The notes under the pieces: generated by a model
Told to the model about the DNA's origin: nothing
The model's input: only the letters and a program-made list of their open reading frames with translations
Databases searched by the model: none
Assembly (NCBI GenBank): GCA_027334785.1
Contig: DAHWQF010000017.1
Coordinates: 6,423 to 15,833 of the forward strand
Direction of reading: 5' to 3'
DNA from: Acidimicrobiaceae bacterium
Lineage (GTDB): Bacteria > Actinomycetota > Acidimicrobiia > Acidimicrobiales > Palsa-688
DNA length: 9,411 nt
Shown here: positions 1 to 7,000 of the stretch, piece after piece
Numbering within the stretch: the stretch's first letter is position 1
Layout: every line of letters begins with the position of its first letter
Program-made: the position numbers and the translations under genes

Positions 1-524
1 ACGGTGAGCAGGAGGCCCATGCCGAGCGCGTAGGCGACGAAGGTCTCGGCCCCCGTCACGAAGCCGAGGCGAGTGAAGGACCCCGCCACGCCGGCCAGGA
101 ACAATGGCAGCGCGCAGGACAGCGATGCCACCGCGTACGCGACGCCGAAGCCGGCCATGGCGAGAGGCCCCTGGGTGCCGCTAATACGAGGCAGCGGGAC
201 GTGCAGACGCGCCTGGCGCCCGAGCGTGGCCAACACTCCGGCGACCGTCATCGCCACTGCGAGGGGCAGCATCACCCATGGGACCCAGCCGAGCACCAAC
301 CCGGTACCGCTCTCCACCAAAAGGCCGAGCAACCCGAATACGAGCACGAAGCCCACGGTCACGCAAGCTCCGGCGACCAGGCCTCGTTCCGTCTGCTTCA
401 CCCAGCCGGCACCCGAGCGGTCGCCGGCAAAGGTCGCGAGGTACGCGGGCAAAAGGGGGAAGCCGCACGGGTTGATGGCGGCGACCAAGCCCAGCGTAAA
501 GGCATAGGCCAGGACCGCGCTCAT
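1..524 (-). CDS. ccdA: CcdA/DsbD-type membrane thiol-disulfide carrier (3' end outside window)
   Basis: Start is the ATG at 524-522 with a strong GGAGGG Shine-Dalgarno site (528-533) four bases upstream; 174 codons are visible and the frame is open to the left edge, so the C-terminus is missing. Seen: about five hydrophobic segments (roughly residues 1-28, 47-72, 80-102, 120-147, 155-174). There are two family-type cysteine motifs, NPCGFPLLPAYL (Cys20) and ASLSCALPLFLAGV (Cys137), one in the first and one in a later membrane segment. Known of the family: CcdA passes electrons from cytoplasmic thioredoxin across the membrane to extracytoplasmic thioredoxin-like proteins, mainly for cytochrome c maturation or repair of secreted disulfides. 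The gene lies downstream of, and in the same direction as, a secreted Cys-pair protein (136-base gap), so cotranscription is plausible. A DsbD- or ScsB-like variant cannot be excluded because the C-terminal part is not visible. Confidence 0.88.
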   Translation of the reverse strand, partial: MSAVLAYAFTLGLVAAINPCGFPLLPAYLATFAGDRSGAGWVKQTERGLVAGACVTVGFVLVFGLLGLLVESGTGLVLGWVPWVMLPLAVAMTVAGVLATLGRQARLHVPLPRISGTQGPLAMAGFGVAYAVASLSCALPLFLAGVAGSFTRLGFVTGAETFVAYALGMGLLLT

Positions 525-527
525 CGA

Positions 528-533
528 CCCTCC
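528..533 (-). promoter_or_regulatory. Shine-Dalgarno site of ccdA
   Basis: GGAGGG on the minus strand, four bases before the ATG at 524. It fixes the start, and the product then begins directly with the first membrane segment, as expected for CcdA. Confidence 0.75.
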
Positions 534-585
534 AGCTAACCGCCTCCAGGGGAGGAGGAGTCAAGTCGGCTGGCTGGGGCCCGGG

Positions 586-605
586 CTGGGCCGAGGCTGG
601 CCCGG
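586..605 (-). terminator. Weak GC hairpin between the secreted-protein gene and ccdA
   Basis: Seven-base-pair stem (CTGGGCC / GGCCCGG, one G-T pair) with a six-base loop, in the 136-base gap after the stop of the secreted-protein gene. There is no T-run on either side. It could be a partial terminator, an RNA-stabilising element or chance in GC-rich DNA. The rest of the gap shows no gene. Confidence 0.2.
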
Positions 606-660
606 GGCGACGGCTGAGCCTGCCAGCGCCCCCCGGGCCAACTTGTCGGGCCTGCAGCCA

Positions 661-2031
661 CTAGTAGCCGCCCGCTGCCGTCGTGGTCGTCGTGGGGGCG
701 GTCGTCGTGGTTGTTGGGGCAGTAGTCGTCGCGGTCGTGCTCGTGGTGGCCGAGGTCGTCGTCGTCGTGGACTTCGGGACCGACGACACGGTCTTACCCG
801 CCGACGTGAGCAGCTCGAAGGTGCCCCCGAAGGCCTTGATGCCCGCCCCAGAGGTGGAGCTGTTCAGAGCCTTGAAAAAGAGGTACAGAGGGTGGCCGTG
901 GTAGGTCACCTGGAAGGTCCCGTCAGGCCGGCGGGTCACCCCGAGGGCGGCTGCGTCCACCCCGCGGCCGGCCACGGGGGGCTCTGTAGCCAACACCGGA
1001 GGCCACGCAACGGCGCACTGCCCGGCGCAGTTCTTGCCGGTGAAGGCGTACGCCGTCGCCGAGGCGCCGCCGGCCCCGACCATAGCCAGGATCTGGCCCG
1101 CAGGAGAGGTCTCGACCTTCAAGTGGGTAGCGCCCGCCAGGGGGAAACCGCTCGGCGAGACCGTGTACCAGACGCCGTTGAAGGGCTGTGCCAGCACATT
1201 GGCGCCATTGGCTTCGCTCGCCGGCGCGCCGGTGGCCAGGTCCTTGGTGAAGAAGCGGAGGCGATGGCCGGCGTAGGTCACTTGCGCGCTGCCGTCGGGC
1301 AGACGGACCAGGCCGAGGAGGGACTTGTTGACGCCTGGCCCGGCCACCGCCGGCCCATTGCTGATGAGGGGCGGCCAGAAGGCATCACACACCCCCGTGC
1401 AAGGGGTCGAAGTCGTCGTTTCGGAGGTGAGGGTGTAGACGGTCCTCACCGCCCCGAACGCCGTGACCGCGCCGAGCGCCAAGCCTTGTGGCGTGGGCTC
1501 CACCTGTAACTGGGCCCGGTTGGCGGCGGGATGGCCCGCGACCGAGACCAGGTTCCAGATGACACCGAAGGACGCAACGTCCTCCCCGTTGGTCTGCCCG
1601 GCCGCCGTGTCCTTCAAGAAGTAGTACAGCGGCTGGCCGTGGTAGGTGACCTGGTCACCCACGCCCGGCCTCTTCTTGACCGCCAGCTCCCCTGCCTTGA
1701 CGCCGGGGCCGGCACTGACCGACCCGCTCGGCGAGAGCAGGGGTGGCCAGAACTTCTGGCAGGTGGCCGACGTGCACCCTGTCGCAGAGGAAAGGTCGCC
1801 GCTGAACACGTACAGCGACAACCCGCTCGGCCCGACGAGGACCTTTCCCTCCGCCGTCATGCGGCTCAAGACCGTCAGGGCGGCAGCAGAGGCCGGCGAA
1901 GCCATGCCGGCGAGCCCCACCAGGACCGAACCAGCCAGCGCGGCCGAGGAAATGGCGGCTCCGGCGGCGGCCAGAACACCCCGGCGTGCCCCGAACGTTG
2001 ATGGATACTTATGGCCAAAGGCGCGCATCAT
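661..2031 (-). CDS. Secreted three-repeat protein, COG4315 / Lipoprotein_15 type, with Thr-rich tail
   Basis: 456 residues. Start is the first of two adjacent ATGs, with AAGGAGAG (2037-2044) well placed. Residues 1-49 form a signal peptide: basic N-terminus with Arg16-Arg17, hydrophobic core 18-41, likely cleavage after Ala-Ser-Ala49. There is no lipobox Cys, so it is probably not a lipoprotein despite the family name; the RR-G-V-L stretch might be a weak Tat signal. Three repeats follow (about 62-165, 185-293, 313-410). Each has a Cys pair before WPP (Cys86/91, 211/215, 335/339) and a VTYxGxxL block. The family's Yx[FWY]xxD motif is clear in repeat 1 (YVFSGD, YYFLKD) and degenerate in repeats 2 and 3. 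Residues 421-450 are nearly all Thr, Ser, Ala and Pro, like a cell-wall-spanning or glycosylated tail. The molecular function of this family is not established. The downstream ccdA may service its Cys pairs (inference). Residue 175 is encoded by a rare TTA. Confidence 0.87.
   Translation of the reverse strand: MMRAFGHKYPSTFGARRGVLAAAGAAISSAALAGSVLVGLAGMASPASAAALTVLSRMTAEGKVLVGPSGLSLYVFSGDLSSATGCTSATCQKFWPPLLSPSGSVSAGPGVKAGELAVKKRPGVGDQVTYHGQPLYYFLKDTAAGQTNGEDVASFGVIWNLVSVAGHPAANRAQLQVEPTPQGLALGAVTAFGAVRTVYTLTSETTTSTPCTGVCDAFWPPLISNGPAVAGPGVNKSLLGLVRLPDGSAQVTYAGHRLRFFTKDLATGAPASEANGANVLAQPFNGVWYTVSPSGFPLAGATHLKVETSPAGQILAMVGAGGASATAYAFTGKNCAGQCAVAWPPVLATEPPVAGRGVDAAALGVTRRPDGTFQVTYHGHPLYLFFKALNSSTSGAGIKAFGGTFELLTSAGKTVSSVPKSTTTTTSATTSTTATTTAPTTTTTAPTTTTTAAGGY
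679..720 (-). repeat. Tandem 21-bp units encoding the APTTTTT tail
   Basis: Two consecutive 21-bp units (700-720 and 679-699) each encode Ala-Pro followed by five Thr, at the very C-terminus of the secreted protein. The Thr-rich low complexity extends upstream to about 771. The units differ at several third positions, so this looks like an aged coding repeat or composition selected at protein level rather than a recent duplication. Confidence 0.6.
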
Positions 2032-2036
2032 CGAAG

Positions 2037-2044
2037 CTCTCCTT
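2037..2044 (-). promoter_or_regulatory. Shine-Dalgarno site of the secreted-protein gene
   Basis: AAGGAGAG on the minus strand. The GGAG core ends seven bases before the ATG at 2031 and ten before the second ATG at 2028, which favours the first ATG as start. Confidence 0.65.
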
Positions 2045-2124
2045 ACGTCGGGTGAAACATTCCTCGGCTAACTACGTGCAGTCAGGCGAAAAGGATTCGG
2101 CTGCGGCCGGCCGCCGGCGAAGAG

Positions 2125-2130
2125 TAGAAC
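2125..2130 (+). promoter_or_regulatory. Possible -10 box for leaderless transcription of the LLM oxidoreductase gene
   Basis: TAGAAC lies at -12 to -7 relative to the A of the ATG at 2137. This matches the placement of TAnnnT boxes on leaderless actinobacterial mRNAs, except for the last base. No good Shine-Dalgarno site precedes this ATG, only a GAAGAG stretch at 2119-2124. No convincing -35 box is visible, and the promoter of the divergent gene in this 105-base gap could not be placed. Confidence 0.3.
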
Positions 2131-2136
2131 GGCGCC

Positions 2137-3006
2137 ATGGATATCGGCTTGCACATCGCAGACTTCACGTTCCCCGCGGGGGCGCCGGCGCTTCGCGACG
2201 ACCTCGCCCGTATAGCGGCCACTGCCGAAGAGCAGGGCTTCACCAGGTTGAGCGTCATGGACCACGTCTGGCAGATCGGTTCGATCGGCCCTCCCGAGCA
2301 CGAGATGCTGGAAGCGTACACGACGCTCGGCTACCTGGCCGGCAAGACCGAGCGCGTCAGCCTCCTCGCCTGGGTGACCGCCGCCGTCTACCGGGAGCCG
2401 GGGCTCCTGGCGAAGGCGGTGACCACCCTCGACGTGCTGTCGGGCGGCCGGGCCTGGCTCGGCATCGGCGCCGCATGGAACGAACCCGAGGCGCGCGGCC
2501 TCGGCCTGCCCTTCCCGCCCACCGCGGAGCGCTTCGAGCGCCTCGAGGAGGCCCTGCAGATCTGCCTCCAGATGTGGTCAGGCCACGCCGGGCCTTACCA
2601 AGGCAAGCATTACCAGCTCGAGAACACGCTCAATTCGCCTCCGGCCCTTTCGCGTCCCCATCCCCCCATCATGATCGGGGGCCAGGGCGAGAAAAAGACG
2701 CTCAGGCTCGTCGCCAAGTACGCCCAGGCCTGCAACCTCTTCGCCAGCCCCGCACTCGCGCGCAAGCTCGACGTGCTCCGCCAGCACTGCGAGGACGTCG
2801 GGCGCGACTACGACGAGATCGAAAAGACCGTCATGGGGCCCCTCGACCCCGGGCCGGCCGGCGAGAAGATCGACGAGCTCGCCGCCACCATACGCGGCTT
2901 GGCTGCCCTCGGCGTCACCCACTACCAGGGCATGGTGCCAGGAGCTGCCTCGCTGAAGCCGCTCGAACTGATCGGCCAGCGGCTGATCCCGGCCGTGGCC
3001 GGTTAG
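2137..3006 (+). CDS. LLM-class F420-dependent oxidoreductase
   Basis: 289 residues, a usual length for single-domain luciferase-like (TIM-barrel) flavin/F420 enzymes. Family blocks seen in order: the N-terminal strand MDIGLHIADF; SVMDHVWQIG (39-48), resembling the 'SvmDH' block of this group; ERVSLLAWVTA (72-82), the barrel strand before the conserved RxPgllAKavttLDvLSGGR block (86-105); LGIGAAWNEPEA (108-119); ERFERLEEAL (131-140); and RPHPPIMIGGQGE (173-185), the cofactor-phosphate region. The pattern fits the Rv1855c-like subgroup (TIGR03560) as I remember it. Known of the family: hydride transfer between F420H2 (or FMNH2) and an organic substrate; the substrate here cannot be told. The gene is divergent from the secreted-protein gene (105-base gap) and is followed by a 91-base gap to the TPR gene, so it is probably a separate unit. 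The start at 2137 is favoured because the first barrel strand begins at once, although the Shine-Dalgarno site is poor. Confidence 0.92.
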   Translation: MDIGLHIADFTFPAGAPALRDDLARIAATAEEQGFTRLSVMDHVWQIGSIGPPEHEMLEAYTTLGYLAGKTERVSLLAWVTAAVYREPGLLAKAVTTLDVLSGGRAWLGIGAAWNEPEARGLGLPFPPTAERFERLEEALQICLQMWSGHAGPYQGKHYQLENTLNSPPALSRPHPPIMIGGQGEKKTLRLVAKYAQACNLFASPALARKLDVLRQHCEDVGRDYDEIEKTVMGPLDPGPAGEKIDELAATIRGLAALGVTHYQGMVPGAASLKPLELIGQRLIPAVAG

Positions 3007-3034
3007 GTGGGCGGGGCGGGTGTAGGCAGGACGG

Positions 3035-3052
3035 CACCAGGCGCCGCTGGTG
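3035..3052 (+). terminator. Hairpin after the LLM oxidoreductase gene
   Basis: Perfect six-base inverted repeat CACCAG / CTGGTG with a GCGCCG loop, 28 bases after the stop at 3006. No T-run follows, so termination is uncertain. It could equally be an operator for the TPR/ATPase genes. A GTG at 3050 that could open the TPR frame sits inside the right arm, which makes that start less likely. Confidence 0.3.
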
Positions 3053-3086
3053 GCCACAACCCCTTACCCGGGCCCCGCTGGTAGCC
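3044..3086 (+). repeat. Spaced direct repeat upstream of the TPR/ATPase genes
   Basis: CCGCTGGTGGCC at 3044-3055 recurs as CCGCTGGTAGCC at 3075-3086, 11 of 12 bases identical. The offset of 31 bases is about three helical turns, so both copies would face the same side of the DNA. The second copy overlaps TAGCCT (3082-3087), a possible -10 box (TAnnnT) 10 bases before the ATG at 3098. This could be a pair of regulator-binding sites over the promoter. Chance in GC-rich sequence is possible. Confidence 0.35.
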
Positions 3087-3097
3087 TCGCGCACACG

Positions 3098-4066
3098 ATG
3101 AGCAGCCAAAGCGAGCTCGGCGCGGCGCTCCAGCTGAAGCGCGAGGGCCGCCTTGACCAGGCGGTCATAGCACTGGAGGCGCTGCTCGCCCGCCAGCCGG
3201 CCAATGCCCTGGCCCTCGCCAACCTGGCGGAAACGCAGCTGCGCCGGCGCCGGCTGACCGAAGCGGCCGAGTGCCTGGACCGCGCCGAAGCCGCCGGCGG
3301 CACGACGGCCATGACCGCCCGCCTCCGAGGCGACCTCTATTACAAGAGGCGTCGCTACGCCGAGGCGGCACGGTCCTACCGGGAGGCCGACGCGCTCGGG
3401 GACAAGGGGACATGGTCGCTCGTCGGCCTAGCCCGCAGCTGCCTGCACTCGGGCGATATCGAGGGGGCCAACGGGGCTGCTTCCAAGGCTGCCGAGCGGG
3501 CACCTACGGACTCGCGGGGCTGGCTCGTGCTGGGTGAGATCGCCATGGCCGAAGGGCACCTCCCCGAAGCGGAGAAGTTCTTCGCCCGTGCCCACGAGGC
3601 TTCTCCCAATGACAAGTACGCGTACGCCGAATTGGCCGAAGCCCGTGTAATGCAGATGCCCGAGGAGGCACGCGCCCAAGAAATCGAGGTGCTCCTCCGA
3701 ACGACCGCCAAAGGAAACACCCACCTGCAACGCCTCCTCGGCAGGCTCCAAAAAGACCTGGGACAGCTGGACAAAGCCACCGAAACGCTGGCCCGGGCTG
3801 TCGAAAGCGGGGACGCCTATTCGAGGAGCGCTTACGCTTTCTCCCTGAAAAAGGCGGGCCGCCTGGACGAGGCCGCTCACGCCCTGGCGCAGTGCTTGGC
3901 CGACGACCCGGCCGACCCGGTCATCTTCAAAAACTACGTGAGCCTGCAGACCCAAAGGGGTGCCACAGACGAGCTGCGCGCCACCTTGGAAGAGCTGCTG
4001 CCGCGCGCCGGCGCCCGGCGCGGCGCCTTTCTCGGCGCGCTGAAAAAGCTCCCCACCAGCCCATGA
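3098..4066 (+). CDS. Tetratricopeptide-repeat (TPR) protein, coupled to the giant ATPase-PglZ gene
   Basis: 322 residues from the ATG at 3098. An in-frame GTG at 3050 would add 16 residues of Pro/Gly-rich sequence that does not look like TPR and starts inside a hairpin, so 3098 is preferred. Neither start has a clear Shine-Dalgarno site. The chain is almost entirely TPR-like helical pairs of about 34 residues: for example 3-34 (GRLDQAVIALEALLARQP), 37-68, 72-103, 105-136, 139-171, 207-238 (GQLDKATETLARAVES) and 242-271 (GRLDEAAHALAQCLADDP). There is no signal peptide, membrane segment or catalytic domain, so it is a cytoplasmic protein-protein interaction scaffold. Its TGA overlaps the ATG of the next gene (ATGA, 4063-4066), which indicates translational coupling, so it probably acts with the giant ATPase-PglZ protein (inference). 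TPR proteins are not among the standard core BREX parts known to me; a housekeeping role cannot be excluded. Confidence 0.85.
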   Translation: MSSQSELGAALQLKREGRLDQAVIALEALLARQPANALALANLAETQLRRRRLTEAAECLDRAEAAGGTTAMTARLRGDLYYKRRRYAEAARSYREADALGDKGTWSLVGLARSCLHSGDIEGANGAASKAAERAPTDSRGWLVLGEIAMAEGHLPEAEKFFARAHEASPNDKYAYAELAEARVMQMPEEARAQEIEVLLRTTAKGNTHLQRLLGRLQKDLGQLDKATETLARAVESGDAYSRSAYAFSLKKAGRLDEAAHALAQCLADDPADPVIFKNYVSLQTQRGATDELRATLEELLPRAGARRGAFLGALKKLPTSP

Positions 4067-7000
4067 GCCCGGTCCCGAGCATCGGCGAGCTAGTGAGCGT
4101 CGCCGAGGTCGACACCGTCGTCCGCCTCGACAACGAGGGCCTCCTGGCCGAACTGGTGCCGACCGGAGACGTGGAGAGCGCCCTCCGCCACGTCGTCGAA
4201 GCGGCAACCGGGCCGGCGGGCGGGGGGTTTTTCGTGGTCGGGCCGTTCGGCTCGGGAAAGTCCCATCTCCTCTCGGCCGCCGGCGAGCTGTTGCGTGCGC
4301 CTCTCGAAGCGCCAGGGAACTGGCCCCCGGAACTGGCGGGCGCAGCCCGGGCCGCGCGCCGCTCGCTCCCGGTGAAAGTGCCGCTCGTCGAGTACCGGGC
4401 CGAGGTGCCGCTCGAAGACGTGGCCCGAGAGCGAGCCTGGAAGGCTCTCGGAGCCGGTGGCCCGGCTGGCGGGGCGGACCGCTCCGAGCACTGGGACCTC
4501 GTGCTCGCGGGCGCCAGAGACGCAGGTTTCGAGGGCGTCGCCGTGCTTCTCGACGAGGTGAGCGAGTGGCTGCGAGCCAAGCGGGGGGCGGACCTCACGG
4601 AGGACCTCAGGTTTTTGCAGTTCCTCGGGGAGTGGGCCGGCCGCCGCCCGGCCGTCGTGCTCGCCGCCCTACAAGAGAACATCGAAGAAGTGGCCAACGT
4701 GAGCGAAAAAGAGCTCACGCGCATCCGCGACCGGTACCGGGACCTGCGCTTGTCGATGCGCCACGTGGAAGACCTGGTGCGGGGCAGGCTGGTGCGCCTC
4801 CAGCCCGGCGCCGAGGCATGGATCGAAAAAACGGGGAAAGAAACAGCCGCTTCTTTCCCTGGCGCACCCTTCGACCAAGCGAGGATGGCCCGCTGCTACC
4901 CGCTCCATCCATCGGCCCTCGACCTCCTCGAAGGGCTGCGGTTCCTGCTCTCGCAAAACCGGGGCGTGGTCGACTTCGTCTGCAGGCAGGTTCGGGCCGA
5001 CCTCGGGGCGCCGGCCACTGCCCTCGTTACCCCGGAAAGGATCTGGGACCACTTCGCCGAACGTCTCGCCGAGCGCCGCCAGACCGCCCCCCTGGCCAAC
5101 TCCGTGGTGCCCTATTACGAGCGTGCTGTCGCGGAGATGTTCGAGGAGCCGGACCGGGAACTGGCCCTCCGAACCGTAAAGCTGCTCTGCCTCCTGTCGG
5201 CCTCGCCCCTCGAACGGCCTCGAAATGCCGCCGAACTTGCGGGCATGTTGCTCGCCAAGGTGAGCGAGACCGACCCTGCCGCCAATGTCGCCTACTTGGA
5301 GCAGGTCATCCTCGCCCCGCTCGTGCGGAGGGGAGCGTACGTAGTGGAAAATGCCGGCGAGGCGGCCACTTATTCGGTCGAAGCCGAGGCCGATGCTGCG
5401 GTCGCTTTGGAGGCACGGTTGGCGGCGGCCCGGGCCGAGCTGGACGAGTCGGACCGGCGTATGGTCTCGACCCTGGTCGAGCTCGGATCTGGCCCGAACC
5501 TGCAGCTCGACTTGATGAAGACGGCGGGCCCGTCCAAGCGCGAGCTCAGCTGGCAAAACACCAGGCGCTACCTGACGGTCTTGCTCGCCCGGGTGGCCGA
5601 GTGGTCGCCCGACGACGTGGCCGCGGCTGTCGAGGCCGCCGGCGCGGCGGGAGCGGAGGGAGCGCTCGTAGTGAGCGAAGCCGAACTGAGCGGCGCCACC
5701 GAGCTAATGGAGCGGGCGGAGCGCCTGGCGTCATGCAGCGAACGGGTGACTTTCTGGGTGCCCGCCGCGCCTCTCGAAGAAGAAGTGGGGTCGCTCATCG
5801 AACTACACAGCCGGAAGCTCGTGCGCGAGCAGGCCGCCAGGGAGGGGCGCACCGACCTCGTGGAACTGCTCGAACGCTCACGTGACTCCGAAGCCGCACG
5901 AGCGAAAGAAATCCTGTCCCGGTTGTACTTTTCCGGCTCGCTCGTGACCGGCGCCGGCGGGGCCGGTACGCGGGTCGCAGTTGACCTCCCGTCTTTGGCC
6001 GGTCTCTCCTTCGAAAACCAACTCCCCCGGCTGGCAGCACCGCTGCTCGGCCACCTCCACCCGCTCCACTCGCAGGTCGCCCCTCAGGCCGAGCTCGGCC
6101 AACGCCATGTGCAAACGCTCGTGAACGAGTTCATAGCAGAGGGCCATCTCGGGGCCGCTGCCCTCCAACGCAGCGACCTGCGGCGCCTGATCGAGCTCTA
6201 CCTGGTGCCCCTCGGCGTGGCCCGGCAACGCAAGGACGGCGCCTCGGTGGCTCCCGACCCCGCCCGGGGCCCGGCAGTCGCAGAACTCCTCCGCCTGGTG
6301 GGCGAGGGCGAGCCCGTCCCCGGGCCCCGTCTTGTGTCAGTCCTGGCCGGCGGCCCGCTCGGGCTCACCGAACCCGAAACGCTCCTCCTGCTCAACGCCT
6401 GCACCCGCGCCGGCCTGGTCGAGCGGTGGCGGGGCCGGAAGAAGATGGCAGAGACGTTCCTGGCGGTGACGAGCACTGACGCCTTCGGGCCCGGCGAGCT
6501 CGTCGAGCAGCCGCTCCGGGAGGGCGTCGCCGCCCTGGCACCGGCCGTCACGGGGCCCGGCCCGTTCGAGCCATGGACGTCGGGGACCCAGCGGGACGCC
6601 TGGCACTACGCAGAGACCTGGCTCGCGGCGCGCCGAGAGGACGCGGCGCAGGTGCGTTCGGGCCTGGAGCGCCTCGACGATTTCCCCGCACTGTCGGCAG
6701 CCTCCACTTCGAGTGCCCAGGAGGACCTCCGCCTGGTAGAGGGGGTGCTCGAGGCATGCGCCGGCGTGTCCTCGGCGGCGGAGGGCTTGCGGGCACTGGT
6801 GCGGGCGGCCGGGCCTGCCGGGGGAGACGGGCTGCAGGCTTCGGTTCGGCGCCTTTCGGCGCTCGGGCGCTTTTTCCGTGACGACCTGCGACGCGTGGGC
6901 GACGACGCTTCCTACCTCACCCACCCGGAGCTAGTGGTGCCCGACGACGCCGAAGACTTGCTGGATCTGCGCTCGTCCGCCCTCGCCTTCCTCCCCGACG

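Noticed and set aside
73..507. Plus-strand open frame opposite ccdA
   Set aside because: The minus strand encodes the NPC and SLSC cysteine motifs and membrane segments of CcdA; the plus-strand product is low-complexity Thr/Pro/Arg sequence.
643..1509. Long plus-strand open frame of 288 codons
   Set aside because: It is antisense to the secreted three-repeat protein, whose repeats, signal peptide and Shine-Dalgarno site are convincing. Its product is Arg/Gly-rich with no family motif.
2103..2114. 12-base perfect palindrome GCGGCCGGCCGC in the divergent intergenic region
   Set aside because: Made only of G and C in GC-rich DNA and so likely by chance; no second copy or promoter box gives it meaning.
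3428..4207. Minus-strand open frame of 259 codons across the TPR/ATPase junction
   Set aside because: Antisense to a clear TPR protein and to the ATPase start. It shows no recognisable domain, and long antisense frames are expected at this GC content.
4566..5885. Plus-strand open frame of 439 codons
   Set aside because: It lies in another frame within the giant ATPase gene. The product is Arg/Pro/Gly-rich and shows no motif, while the main frame carries the Walker motifs and continues without stop.
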